Below the pieces are notes generated by a model that was given only the letters and a program-made list of their open reading frames with translations, did no database searches and had not been told where the DNA came from. The translations under genes were made by a program, and so were the position numbers. From the NCBI RefSeq assembly GCF_963924675.1, contig NC_089224.1, positions 62,419,464-62,483,463 on the forward strand: a DNA stretch of 64,000 nucleotides, given 5' to 3'. Below, in pieces: positions 44,276-55,802 of this stretch (positions within the stretch are counted from its first letter, which is position 1; every line of letters starts with the position of its first letter). This stretch comes from Phocoena phocoena. Its lineage: Eukaryota; Chordata; Mammalia; Artiodactyla; Phocoenidae.

Positions 44276-44730
44276 GTGTCTGTGTCAGTCAGGATAGAGC
44301 CAGGAAAACAGTCCTCTAAATCTTGCACGCAGATGGGGTTTAATAGTTTAATACAGATAAAAGAGTGATGGAAAAGCTGGCAAGCCAAACAAGAAGAAAG
44401 GAAGCTGCTACCACCGCTAGGGCTGGAGGGGCCGTGGAGGAAGGGAACCCGTCATCTGACAGGAGCTAGAACCATGTAGGGGCTGTGCAGAGGGTTGACC
44501 AGTGAGATCCAGGACCTGAAGCTCACAGGAAGGATGGGCAAGAGGGCGAGAAAGAAATATCTGGTCTTCTTTCTTTTTCCCTCCCTCCAATTTTACACCG
44601 TACCTCCCATCAGTTGGAAGTAATCACCAGAAGCTAGAGGGCAAGGGAGCCTATAGTACACAGGAGAAGAGGGGAAGAGCCAGAAGCAGACCTGAAAGCC
44701 GACAGGCAATTGCCATGCCCATGTGCTAGG
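44276..44730. mobile_element. Possible old interspersed repeat, unclassified
   Basis: 'gtgtcagtcaggatagagcc', 'aagctgctaccaccgctag' and 'ccagaagctagagggcaagg' recur in mammalian genomes as part of an old repeat I cannot name. Confidence 0.3.
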
Positions 44731-45920
44731 AGTTCAAATGCTCTTTGGCTGAATGAGTGAAGAGAATAACCAAGGAGAGGGCTGGCACCAGAAACTTGGG
44801 CTGTACCAACTCTTAAAAGAACAGGGAAATGAGAGGATTTCCCTTAAGAAGAAGCAGTCGGAGAGAAAGGAGGAAAATGAGGCAAGAGTAAGGCCCTGGA
44901 TGTCTTGGCTCTGAAGCAATCAACTCTGCCAGGCTCCTAACTGGACACCCACCAACTAGATCTATGAATTATTCATCGAGTCTAGACGGGAGACTCAGAG
45001 CGCTTATCCAGGAGCTTTGAGTATCATAGCTTCTAATCCAGGCTATTCCCTGGGTAACGTGGGTTATTAAGTGAGGATAACAGTGCTTGCCAACTTTCAT
45101 TGGGCAAGGTAAGAAACAACGAGTCATGAAGAGTTTTAAATACTTGGCAAAATAGAGAAATGAGTCACAGCAGCAAGAATCTTGATAACCAAGAGATGAG
45201 CGCATTCACTCACAGTTTGAACTGATGGTATCGTCCTCGATGAGTTCCATGAATAAATGGGATGTAATCTCTTTGTTAGTGGCAGTGCATAAGAGGAAGC
45301 AAAGGTCTGTGTTTGGATTTGTGAGAAGGAGCATGGTATACAGGCAAAGCTTCTAGGCCATTATAAATATTTGTTCCCTTCCTCAGCCTCCCTTCTTTTT
45401 ATCATAGCTGTAACCTAGAGGGAAAAAAGTGAGAAAGTGAAATATTGTCTAGAAAAAGTGGCTGGGGTGAATCCCTTTTATAGGAAAATGCTTAGAGGAA
45501 TTAAACCCCAAATTCCTGCGTATTATTAAAACACCAGAAATCCATGGGCATTGTAAATCCAAGACCATTTACTCAGGATTTCAGATGTTCTAAAAAAAAA
45601 TCCATCTGCACTTATTTTGTTTCTTCAATGTGAGGAATGAGGAGGTGAGGAATCCTCACTTCCCAAGGGTGCCGTGAAATGTCTATTGGTTTCTATTTTC
45701 TGTGGGATTTCATCCTCAGGTGGTGTCTTGGTGTTTCTGTGACCCAAGCAAGGAGTCCCGTGGCTATAGCACACTTTTGACATGGTTGGAAATATGATCA
45801 CCTCGAGGCCCATTGCAAAAGGAGCCGGGCCTCTGCCATGGGTCAGCAGCAGCCAGGAGGGTTGCCAAGATACGGTACAAAACACAAGACCCCTACATCT
45901 CCCTCTGGGTTTCTGGAGCA
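44731..45920. other. Single-copy DNA, no gene seen
   Basis: About 1.2 kb with no repeat recognised. The 122-codon minus-strand frame (45625-45993) owes part of its length to a 33-bp duplication. Confidence 0.4.
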
Positions 45921-45986
45921 GCTTTCTTGAACTCAGCTGTTGAAATTTCACTTGCTTTCTTGAACTCAGCTGTTGAAATTTCACTT
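45921..45986. repeat. Perfect 33-bp tandem duplication (two units)
   Basis: Unit gctttcttgaactcagctgt... at 45921-45953 is repeated without change at 45954-45986. 33 bp keeps reading frame. Identity between copies implies a recent event. Confidence 0.97.
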
Positions 45987-46100
45987 CCTTCACTGAAATC
46001 CAAACACACCTGTCCCCCCAGATAGGAAAGTGCTTATTAAGTGACTTCCTCCATGCTGGCTAGTCTTGTGGTTTTATTCAGCCCTTAACGAGTGTGTGGG

Positions 46101-46324
46101 GGCTTCCCTGGTGGCGCAGTGGTTGAGAGTCCGCCTGCCGATGCAGGGGACATGGGTTTGTGCCCCGGTCCGGGAAGATCCCACATGCCGCGGAGCGGCT
46201 GGGCCCGTGAGCCAGGGCCGCTGAGCCTGCGCGTCCAGAGCCTGTGCTCCGCAATGGGGGAGGCCACAACAGTAAGAGGCCAACAGTGAGAGGCCTGCGT
46301 ACCACAAAAAAGAGAAAAAAAAAG
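46101..46324 (+). mobile_element. CHR-2 SINE with internal 14-bp duplication
   Basis: Head 'ggcttccctggtggcgcag', box B region 'gggtttgtgcccc' (the usual ttcg is ttg here), and body to 'gaggcctgcgtaccac' with an A-rich tail. Near the end, aacagtaagaggcc (46268-46281) is followed by aacagtgagaggcc (46282-46295), a tandem 14-bp repeat. The flanks agtgtgtggg (46091-46100) and agtgtggg (46327-46334) are the likely target duplication. Frames up to 138 codons are SINE read-through. Confidence 0.93.
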
Positions 46325-46334
46325 ACAGTGTGGG

Positions 46335-47419
46335 CGCTGAGTACCACAAGGATACCTGAGTACCAGGGATGAAGGCAAAGCCCAGTGATGGGTCGCTGGG
46401 GTGGAAGCGTGCCAGCCGGCACTGATACCTGGAGACGGTCGTCAGGGTACTCACCGCTTGGCTTTGAAACATCAGCTGGAGCCCAGGCAATATCAGGTCT
46501 CTCTCATTCTTCTACTTGTCATGGACACAATCCTTTTCATCTGTTTAATTTCAGAGCACAACAGGGTTATTGATTGCTTTATTTACGTGTTGGTCAGGTG
46601 CATTCAAATATCAATTTTGTCATGACTTGTTGTTTTAGAAACTGTGATTTCAAACCAAAATGTAATTTTTTTTTTTTTAACAAAATGAATGGTGGTAGTG
46701 TCGAGCCAAGCTTATCCTATGTCCTAGGTGGTGGAGGTCAAAAAGGGAATCTCTCCCCCATGAATTTTTGGGATGGGGCTGCCCATCAGGCCCTATTCCA
46801 GACCAGAAAAGAACCTTCCCAGAATAGGCGAGACCCATGTTCGGGGTTTGTGTGATGGAATGCTAAGGAGGGCAACTCTTCCCTTCCTAGCATTGTTCCC
46901 AGCAGTGCCAACCCCATGGTGGACCCCTCACCCTCAGGTCCCTCTTGGAAGCTGGTGCTCTGGAAGCCCAGCAGCAGAGCAGTCCCTGGTCCCCCTGCGT
47001 GTGTCTCACTCACTCAGTCACTTATCACGGTACCCAAAGGGCCACTATTACCCATGTCCTGTTTTTTCAGGACTATCTTAAACATATTTCTTCATTCATT
47101 TTAATATTTAAGTCCTCATTCTACATAGAATGCCTACCTCTAATTCACTTCTTATTGTGGTAAAGAGGTATCTCATATCCCTTTACCCTTCCTCCATCCT
47201 TCTAACTTTTTACACTACAGTTTTTACTATTTGTATTATCTGACAATGGAATATTCACTGTTGACCTGAGTCTATTATCATTATGTTTCCTTTCTTATTC
47301 AATTGTTATTTTTTTTCCTAGAGCTGATAAATTACTTACGTTTTAGAAATGTACTTACTTTTCTCTGTACACGTCGTTAATGTTTTCTCAGCCCCTCCGA
47401 GCGCCTGTAATATTCAAAA
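46335..47419. other. Single-copy DNA, no gene seen
   Basis: Overlapping plus-strand frames (93, 102, 72 codons) near 46574-47163 are in different phases and contain no recognisable domain. T tract at about 46666-46678. Confidence 0.4.
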
Positions 47420-47640
47420 CACTATTTTAACACATTAAGTAGTGTATTTAATTTTTTAAGAAACTCTGTGCGGCAGGTACATTACAATCCACATTTTATA
47501 GATGGGAAACATGAAGCACCGGGAGGCTGCCTGTGCTTCACGGGGATGTAAGATCATTGTGGCAGAGGCAGCATTGGAGCCCGGCCCCTCTGGCTTTTGT
47601 ATCCACATTCCCAAACTGAAGCAGCACAGCCTTTGAGAAA
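47420..47640 (-). mobile_element. MIR SINE, minus strand
   Basis: 'aagaaactctgtgcggcagg', 'cattttatagatgggaaac', 'agatcattgtggcagaggc' and 'gcattggagcccggcccc': reversed MIR. Confidence 0.7.
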
Positions 47641-48560
47641 ACTTTCTACACAAGCAAGTTTACCCGATAAGCAATTGGTTTTTTTTTTTTTTTTTTTACA
47701 CTAGAACTTTCTCCTGCATGTCCCTGTGCTCTCATTTTCCTCTGGATTTTGCTTGTTTACTATACCTGTACCTGCTGTCATAGTAGGGTTGATTTTCAGT
47801 ATTGTCAACTCATTTTCTGGATATCACTTCTTTTGGGTGTACCTTATTGCTTTAGGGGGAAGCCAGGCCTTTAGAAGACTTCTTGAGAAAAGGTGAATGG
47901 GAGACAAATAATTTTTAGATCTTAAATGTTAGCAAGTGTTTGTATTCTAGTTTGATAGCCCTGGGTATAGTGTCCACTGCCCTTTTATCCTCGATTGTTT
48001 ACATGTGACCTGTCTTTTACTATCTTCCTGGTATTCTGAAATTTTACAGCAGTGGTTGGTATTTTTCATTTATTGTGCTGGGTGTTCAGGAGGACTTTTC
48101 TGCAGGTCCAGAAAATGTTCTTGTACTATTTCGCTTCACATTCTTCTCTTGTGGATCCTTACGGTAGGCTGTCGGGCCTCTGGGATTGGCCTTCTAGTTT
48201 CATCTTTTTTTCTGTCCCATTTTTTAAAGGTTTTGAGGTATTTTCCTGTTTTCCATATATATACAATATGCATGTAAATGTATATTTATCCATGTAATTT
48301 TAGCTCTCATATTTACATTTCTAAGAACGCTTTCTTGTCCTGATAATAATGTCTGCTTATTCCTTTTCCTTTTTCTTAATAGCATCCTGACCTTGTTTTA
48401 ACCATAAGCTTATCTTCTCTTTCTGAGGTCATTAAATATAAGTTTTTTAAAATTTTCTTCTTTTCTTTTTTGAGTTTTCTTTCCTCCTTGCTTCTGTTTT
48501 GATGTCTCTATCTTTTATGTTAGAGGCTTTCTTCAACTCACTGGTTTTCTGTTCATATTT
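47641..48560. mobile_element. Possible ancient L1M-like sequence
   Basis: 'gatgtctctatcttttatg', 'ttagaggctttcttcaac' and 'tctgttcatattttaaaag' resemble an old L1 3' UTR. The rest is too decayed to place. A poly-T tract (47679-47697) starts it. Low confidence. No gene. Confidence 0.35.
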
Positions 48561-49011
48561 TAAAAGTTAGAATGCTGGAAGCTCTGTGTGCTTAGACTTG
48601 GCTTGTCAACTGTAAAGTGCACTGTAGAGTAACTGGGTGATGAGTTGGCTTTTTAATTGGGAGATTCCTACGTGTCAGGACCTACAGAGTGTTCTCTAAG
48701 CACATGACGTATTTATTTGTGTAAATGTGTATTGAAGTCTTGAGAAGATTGAGATAATTTTATTACGGCAGCACAAACAAACAACGACAAAGTCCCTGTG
48801 AGATACGTGCGTGGGTTCCTAAAGCTCTTCCTGCTATTTCTGCGCCTTGGACTCATCTGTCTCCACACTGTATTGCTTATCATGGTCTCCTCTCCCCACT
48901 ACTAAATTCGTACCCATTTTAAGGTAGAGCTATTAGGTTCATGCTGACGTATGTCCTCAGAATAATCAGCTTTACGAATTCTTACGAATTCTGAAGACAG
49001 TTCTAGCCCAA
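48561..49011. other. Single-copy DNA, no gene seen
   Basis: A 10-bp direct repeat (ttacgaattc) occurs at about 48972-48991. Nothing else recognised. Confidence 0.4.
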
Positions 49012-49026
49012 AGAAGAATCATTCTT

Positions 49027-49235
49027 TTTTTTTTTTTTTTTTTGCGGTACGCAGGCCTCTCACTGTTGTGGCCTCTCCCGTTGCGGAGCACAGGCTCCGG
49101 ACGCGCAGGCTCAGCGGCCATGGCTCACGGGCCCAGCCGCTCCGCGGCATGTGGGATCCTCCCGGACCGGGGCACGAACCCGTGTCCCCTGCATCGGCAG
49201 GCGGACTCTCAACCACTGCGCCACCAGGGAAGCCC
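49027..49235 (-). mobile_element. CHR-2 SINE, minus strand
   Basis: Complete reversed CHR-2 ('gcggtacgcaggcctctcac' to 'gcgccaccagggaagccc'). The 15-bp target duplication is at 49012-49026 and 49236-49250 (agaagaatcattctt versus agaagaagcattctt, one change). Frames of 78-109 codons are SINE read-through. Confidence 0.95.
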
Positions 49236-49250
49236 AGAAGAAGCATTCTT

Positions 49251-49659
49251 AAGTTTGTGCCACATACCCAACTATTAGAGGTGAAAACTCTAGTAGTTAC
49301 ATGATAGCTATCACGAAACTTGACTTCTGGACTGGTGCCAATTGACATATAATCCTTATTTCTGTAATTACTGCGTGTAGATCCATTCTACGCCTCACGA
49401 TAATTACATCTATCTTGATGTACCTCCTTCTCCTTGTTTCAGTGACTCTGCTGAAACCACATGTTTCTTTATCCTCTTGATGCTTGAGATTTTCTCCATT
49501 TTGGGACAGTCACACTAGACTGTCCTGCTATGGACTTTCAATTTAACGCTCTAGACCTCTCGTCTAACATATTGTTGAGAGTTCCTCCCCAAGCCCTCAA
49601 GGTTACAGAAACTAGTTGTAGACAGAGCTGGATCCTTAAACATGATTTCCTTTATGTGG
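49251..49659. other. Unassigned, possibly LINE-related
   Basis: No clear repeat. It may be a decayed upstream part of the L2 that follows. Confidence 0.35.
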
Positions 49660-50885
49660 ACTCACATACTTGATCTTTCTGGTATTATTGTAACTTGACC
49701 TCCTAGCAGCATTTAATACACTGGATTGGTTTCCACTTCTTAAAGTTTCCCTGGATACCTCATTCTCCCAAGATTGCTGCTACCTCCGATCACGTTGGCC
49801 ACTCTTTTCTCTCCTCCTGTGTTAGGTCCACCTCCTCAACCTGACCTCTAATGTAAGAGTGCTTCAGGATCCTGTACTCACCTCTTCTCTTCTGTCTACC
49901 AGGTCTCTTTAGGTGATGCCATCTAGTCCATATTTTTATGCTAATGACTCCCAGACGTTTATCTTTAACTGTGTCGTATCCCCAGGACTCCTGACTCCAG
50001 TTGCCTCCTTGACATCTTCATACAAATGTTCAGTAGGCGTCTAGTGCTTAGCATGACCAGTACAGAACTCTTGAGTCACTGCTGTCTGGATAACATCCTA
50101 ATTAGCCCTTACATACCTCTTTCTTCCCATTTTGGAAAACGGCACCAAAATCCAGCTACTTGCTCAAGCCCCTAATCTGACAATTACCCTTGATTCATTT
50201 CTTTCACTTTACCCACGAAAACTATTTATCTACGAACACTATGGGTTCTACTCCCATAAATACCTTGAATCTGTCCAATTCTCTGCATTTTCTTGACTCT
50301 TACCTTAGGCAAAGACATCATAATATTTCTTCTAGGCTACTGCGGTAGCTTCTTACCTGGGATCCCTGCTTCCAAGCTTGCACATAGCAAACTTTTAGAA
50401 GCATAAATCAGATCACGCCACTGCTTAAAATCCTCCAAGTCTTTACGATTTACAGAACCATACATGTCCTAGCTCTGGTCTACCAACCCTTCCTTTGGTT
50501 CCTCACACCACCAGGCTCATTCCTTCCCTAGAGTTTTTGACCCAGCTCTTCCTCTGCCTAGAATGAGCTTCTCTCTCATTCTCACAGCACACATTCAATA
50601 TTCTCTTCTTATCTAAAAAGTCACCGCCTCAGAGAATCCTTCCCCGGGTACCCACCTAGAGTACTTATTCAGTCATTTTCTCTACTATCAGCCTATTTTA
50701 ATTCTATGGATAACACTTATTACTCTCTGATATTTTTCTTGTTTGTTTATTGTCTGTCTAACGCCCACCACTCCTTGAGAGAAGTGACCTCATCCATCTT
50801 TACTCAACTAGTATCATCAGTGCCTGGAACTAAAAAAAAAATCACTCAGTGCCTATTTGTAGAATGAATGGATTAACAGATGGCC
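49660..50885 (+). mobile_element. L2 LINE, about 1.2 kb of 3' half
   Basis: The longest L2 here. In order: 'gctaatgactcccagacg', 'aaatcagatcacgccactg', 'cttaaaatcctccaagtc', 'ccaggctcattccttccc', 'ctctgcctagaatgagc', 'agagaatccttccccggg', 'ctccttgagagaagtgacc' and 'tcatcagtgcctggaact', then 'gtgcctatttgtagaatgaatgg'. This fits the L2 3' end up to its TGAATG-type terminus. All frames are broken. L2 became inactive before the placental radiation. Confidence 0.85.
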
Positions 50886-50985
50886 TTAGAGGCCATCTAG
50901 TCCGACTTCCTCACTTTCAGAGGTGAGAAAACCAGAGAGAAAAGCGACTTGCCAAAGATGATGTAGTTCTCAGGCCCTTTGGCTT
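50886..50985 (-). mobile_element. MIR/L3-like remnant, minus strand
   Basis: 'ggccatctagtccgacttcc', 'agaggtgagaaaaccagag' and 'cgacttgccaaagatgatg' match the reversed MIR-type core. Confidence 0.6.
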
Positions 50986-51599
50986 ATTGTTTTAAATTTG
51001 TTCCTTGTTATAGTGGCCTCAACTACATCTCAAAGCAACTATCTTTACTTGTACTCTTGGCTCTGCCAATTTCACTAGTTCATCATCTCACCTTAGGGTC
51101 ATATCTTATTAGCGTTATCCTACCCAAGGATGTTTGGGATAGGAGCCAACTCTACATTCTATTGTGTCAGTTTGCCATTAACACAGGTCATATTTTTCCT
51201 GGGGCAGTTATAAGCTTTGTTTATAAACTTAGAGACCTGACTTTTTGGCTGTTCTCACCTGCTGACCCACTAAAAACCCACCATTTACCAAACTAGATAC
51301 TTGATAGTGTTTATGTGTAGGGTAGAATTATAAATCTATTTTGTCATCATCGTAGTGGCCCAGTTTACAGGGCAGTCATGGTTTGGCAGAAAGACCTTCA
51401 CCTTGGGAAACCTGGTTTTTCGTCCATTCTATTACTCAGAAGCTGTCTGAGCTTAAGCAAGCCCTTAATACTCTAAACTTCAATTTCGTAGCCTGTCCAG
51501 CTTTGCCATGAGCAGGGAAAAACAACAACAAAACCAAAAAAACCAATAACCACTCTCTCACACTTCCTCTCAAGCACTCTCTCTCACTTCCTCTCTCCC
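50986..51599. other. Single-copy DNA, no gene seen
   Basis: A 105-codon plus-strand frame (50979-51296, FKFVPCYSGLNYISKQ...) is AT-rich and hydrophobic with no recognisable domain. Probably chance. Confidence 0.4.
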
Positions 51600-51600
51600 C

Positions 51601-51731
51601 TTTTTTTTTTCTTCTATTTTTTGCCCAATGCAGGATCTTTGCGGGATCTTAGTTCCCCGACCAAGGATGGAACCCGCACTCCCTGTAATAGAAGCACACA
51701 GTCTTAACCACTGGACCGCCAGGGAAGTCCC
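51601..51731 (-). mobile_element. Old CHR-family SINE, 131-bp fragment, minus strand
   Basis: T tract, then 'gcgggatcttagttccccg', 'accaaggatggaacccgc' (box B in reverse) and 'ggaccgccagggaagtccc' as the head. This is the older CHRL-type sequence rather than CHR-2. Imperfect target duplication around ctctctcccc (51591-51600) and ctctcttccc (51731-51740). Confidence 0.85.
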
Positions 51732-52229
51732 TCTCTTCCCTTCTTTATTTGGAATAACAAATATGAAAATTCACGTCACAGGGACTAAGTGAACTTATTA
51801 ATAAACCAGTTAGTTGGATTAAATCAACTCATGAATGTGAAGGCATTTTGCTAAGTGTAAAATGCATTACAGATATAAGGGATTAAATGTAAGGGATTGC
51901 TTACATTCATCAGTTTCTAATGTATTAAATATACAGCCGTCAGTAATTGTGATTTTGGTTAAGTCCCTGTTACATGTCAAACTTTCAAAGCAAGCGTCTT
52001 CTTATCCAGTATACTTCTGAATAATGATTTTAATTATTCTTTTCAATAAAAGTACTGTGTTCACTGTAACTAATCCAAATGATATAAAATGAAAATGGAA
52101 AAGTCTACTCTTTCACCTCAAACTCCACAAGTATAAGCCCCAGAAATAAGCAGTTAGCATTAGTTATTTTTAGTTACTACTCATAATAGCTAACTTAACA
52201 GCTAACATAATGATAGTTTAGTACTTCAC
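51732..52229. other. Single-copy DNA, no gene seen
   Basis: AT-rich. Nothing recognised. Confidence 0.4.
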
Positions 52230-52440
52230 TGTGAGTCTGATGTTGTTATAAGCACTTCATGTATGAACTTATTTTGGTGCTTACAATAACCCTGTGGCTT
52301 AAATATTACTGTTATCCTCATCTGATACGTGAGCAAACTGAGGCACAGAGCTGGGAAGCTATCTGCCTGGTGTCACACAGGCATTTGGGCTCAGGCAGAC
52401 TGGCTCCAAAGCTCACGCTCTCAGTCACTATAAACAGCGT
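52230..52440 (-). mobile_element. MIR SINE, minus strand
   Basis: 'ttataagcacttcatgtatg', 'cttacaataaccctgtggc', 'gagcaaactgaggcacagag', 'gtgtcacacaggcatttgg', 'ctggctccaaagctcacgc': clear reversed MIR. Confidence 0.85.
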
Positions 52441-53504
52441 ATCTCGGACACCTTTCCATTTGCGTATACAGAGATCTACTGCGTAATTTTAGTACCCACA
52501 GAACAACTCCATCGTGTGATGGCGCTTATCAGCTCCCAATCGATGAGAATTTTTATTCTCTTCCACATTTTTCATTATGAGAAACTGCTAAAAATTAAAA
52601 ATTGAACTGCCCTGGACAACCTCATACTTCTGTGTGAGTGTGCCTGTGGCATATACTTCTAGAAGTGAGTAGCTGGAACAAAGGACGTGTACACTGAACT
52701 TTTTGAGCGCCACCACCACCTTGCCTTCTGTAATGATTACTGATTTTCACCTGGAGTCTACCAACCACCAGCATCACTGAGCGAACTGGTTATTTTTACG
52801 TGCTACTGTTTTTTTCTCTAATTGTGTTTTACATCTCATTGCTCTGCTGTTTGACAAGGAATTTTACCATATGGTAAATACAGCATTTGGGGAAAGCTCC
52901 TCCTAGGCCTGTGGGGTGATGTCTCTGCTCCTGGGCCTAAGGTAAGCAGGAATCCAGGGACCTCCCTGCTTGTGCTGCCTGATACCTGAGGCTCTGGAGA
53001 AAGTACTGTGTGACCGTGCACCTTGGCTCAGCCTGAGAGCTACCTGTGACAGATTTAGTGGCTCTGAAACATTTATCCAAGCAGAACCTCTAAACCAATA
53101 TACGTTTTCACTCACATGCACCCTAGGAAGAGAAGGAGAACTCTACGGAGTGAAGCTCCACAGAAATGTAGTCTACCCCGCACTTCACCCTTGGAAACTT
53201 CTTGAGAAATGAAATTCATTTCTTCCAATCCCAGGTCTGTCTGTCTTTAACCAGTTTTTCTCGGTCGGTCGGTACGGAAAAGTACATTAATAAAAGGAAA
53301 TTAATTAACAAGGTCCTTCAATCAACTACTATTTCATTATTTGCTTTGTAAGAGAAAATATTGAATAGTCTATGGTTCTTGCCTCCAAGAAACTTGCAGT
53401 CTGCTCCCACCTTTGTAGGTATGGAGGGTGGAGAAATGGCTTGAGTTTATCAAGGAAGGAATTTAGAGCAATAAGGAAGAACATAGAAGGAAAACTACTA
53501 ATAG
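52441..53504. other. Single-copy DNA, no gene seen
   Basis: About 1 kb. Small frames of 60-80 codons near 52836-53212 on both strands, none recognisable. The tract (tcgg)3 at about 53263-53274 is trivial. Confidence 0.4.
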
Positions 53505-53650
53505 TATTATCCCTAGTTTCCTGATGATAAAAATAAAGCTTAGAGAGATTATGTGACTTAGCAGAGCTTACTCAAGTGGAAAGTAGTAAAGTTAAACAGT
53601 TCAAACTCTGGTTCCAGTTTCAAAGATCACATATTCTCTACTGCACTTGC
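53505..53650 (-). mobile_element. MIR SINE, minus strand
   Basis: 'gtttcctgatgataaaaataaag', 'agagattatgtgacttagc', 'gttcaaactctggttccag': reversed MIR core. Confidence 0.6.
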
Positions 53651-53699
53651 TGGTGGTCTCCAAACCTGATTAATGCAGGGTTGTAGTTTCAACTACTTA

Positions 53700-55050
53700 T
53701 CATATTGACGTCCTTCTGTGTACTACATGCACGCAGAAAGAAATGCTGGATAAAATATAACAAAACTATTTGATATACATCGCCAAGGAAGAAAGAGAGG
53801 GAGAGAGAAAGGAAATTCTTACAGGCCAAAAATAAAGAAGAATCTCATAACCGATACGGTAAGTGCATGAGATGATGCCAGAACAAAGAGGATATCAGAC
53901 ATGGCTATATGACCTAACGGCTAGGGGCTGTGGTTTCTAACACATGTCTAGAACAAAAGACTTGCCTTTGGGCCTGTGAAAGGTGAGGAGTTGGAACTGA
54001 AATAGAGCTGCTCCCACCATATAAAGGGACTATGAAACATCGTTCACTTACTACAAACGCACAAGTGGCAAAATTCTCACTGATTAGATATCTGGATGGG
54101 AAGAAGTTCCACACGATAAATGGCAATTTAAAAATCTATGTTATGCACAGGTGTAGAATCCAAATTTTAGACTATTTTCATAGAATAGGAATCCCAAATG
54201 GAGATACTGGAAATATTTCTGACCAGTGAAACTCCTGGAATCCTCAGAAAAATCAAATGTAAGACTTCTCTGAATGGTTACCACCAAATCTTTCAGTACA
54301 CACAGGGATTCCACAGGGAAATATAACCTAGCCGAAAATATGCTCACAATTAAAAAGTACAGATTAAGTAAGAAAGTGGTTCACAACATGGGAGAGTCAG
54401 CAGATACATGTGAGAGGAACAGCACCACAAGAACCTGAGATACAATGATCAAAAGCTGTCTGTAAATTAAGTGTATTTACAATCATTGAAGAGATAAAGG
54501 GAGAAGTAACAACCCTCATAAAAAAACCAGGGCATTCAAAAAGAACAAGCAGATATGAAACACAACCCAATAGAATGATTCAAAATGAAAAGCTGTGAAT
54601 AAAATTAAACACAATGACCAATTTAAGAGCAGATTGGGACAGTTAGTTATAGAGAGAATTAATGATATGAAAGATGTACGTGAGAAAATTACCCAGAGGG
54701 AGATAAAGAGATATGAAACCCAAAGGAGAGGTTAGGATAAATGGATGATCAAACTAGAAGTTTCAATTTGCGTCTAATGGGAATTTCCGAAGGAGAAAAT
54801 GGGGAAAGGGTAATATTTTAAGGGAAAATAGCTATGAATTTTTCAGAACTAAGAAAAGCCATGAAACCTCAGTCTGAAGAACCACACTGAGTCTTGCACA
54901 ATATAGAAATCCACTGCTAATCCTGTGAAGACTGGAACACTGAAGAAAAACAAACTCTAGTTGAAAAGCAAGTAGGGAGAAAAGACAGATAACATGCAGA
55001 GGAACAATCATTAGAATAATAGAGGATATCAATGAAACAGAGACCAGAAG
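53700..55050 (+). mobile_element. Ancient LINE ORF1-region remnant (HAL1/L1M-like)
   Basis: A-rich sequence with L1 ORF1-like text late in it: 'ttttcagaactaagaaaagcc', 'aaatccactgctaatcctg', 'gaaaaacaaactctagttg' and 'aaaagcaagtagggagaaaag'. HAL1 elements have only ORF1. No long frame remains. The left part is unassigned, so the start is a guess. Confidence 0.4.
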
Positions 55051-55054
55051 ACAA

Positions 55055-55175
55055 TTCTCACTTATCATCAGAATCACTTGAGAAGCACATTAAACTACAG
55101 TATTATGGTTTTACCCCAGATGCCTTGCATGTTGTTCAGGAATGTGCATTTTAAAAAGCTTCTCGGGTCATCACG
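55055..55175. mobile_element. hAT-Charlie MER-type remnant
   Basis: 'tatcatcagaatcacttgag', 'ttttaccccagatgccttg' and 'gtgcattttaaaaagcttctc' follow the same short hAT element as at 28918 and 38120. Confidence 0.5.
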
Positions 55176-55724
55176 TATGTTTAAAACCCTCTTTCCTTAG
55201 CACCAAATACATAAACACATACATACATTGGTATGCTCACACACGTTGTTCTCTGCTGTATTTTAGTGAGATTACCCCTAAAAAAAAAAAATGGAGAGGT
55301 TGGATCCATAACTAAGAATCCATGCTAAATGGTGCCAGAAGATGATCCCAAAAGAACAAGGCAAAGGAGTTAGTACAAGTATCTCTGACCTCCGAAATCT
55401 TTTCCCATTTCCATCTTCTCCAGTGTACCTCTGACTAGAACCAGAGGGCACATCATTCTGCCTCACACCTTCAGAATCCTGAGTGTGTGTTTGGTGAGAC
55501 TAATGAATGTTCCAAATTTTCAGTGTTTGGCAAGACATGCTTTCTGTCTTACTTGGTATATCGTATTAAATACGAAACAAACCTTAACCCACCAATATAA
55601 GAAATTTAGTCTACCTTTATGGACATCTGTTTTCAGATTAGTGGTTGTTTAACTCTTATAATAAAAGGCTAACTCTACATTAAAGTAATACTGAGTGTAA
55701 TTAGAATAGTTACAATAGCCATAC
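55176..55724. other. Single-copy DNA, no gene seen
   Basis: Poly-A run at about 55280-55290. Nothing recognised. Confidence 0.4.
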
Positions 55725-55802
55725 TTTTTGAACTAATAGCACCACTTCTAGGAATTTATCCTAAATACCCACACACAAAAAACCACATACACAAAAAAAG
55801 AA
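55725..55802 (+). mobile_element. Ancient L1M ORF2 remnant, left part
   Basis: 'aatagcaccacttctaggaa' and 'tttatcctaaatacccac' resemble the late ORF2 text of an old L1. It continues after the younger L1 at 58337. Confidence 0.5.

Noticed and set aside
43835..44388. Two 134-codon minus-strand frames
   Set aside because: They overlap in different phases, have no recognisable domain, and the stretch resembles an old LTR-type repeat.
45625..45993. 122-codon minus-strand frame as a gene with repeated VKFQQLSSRK motif
   Set aside because: The repeat of the motif is just the 33-bp tandem duplication. There is no splice or start context and no recognised domain.
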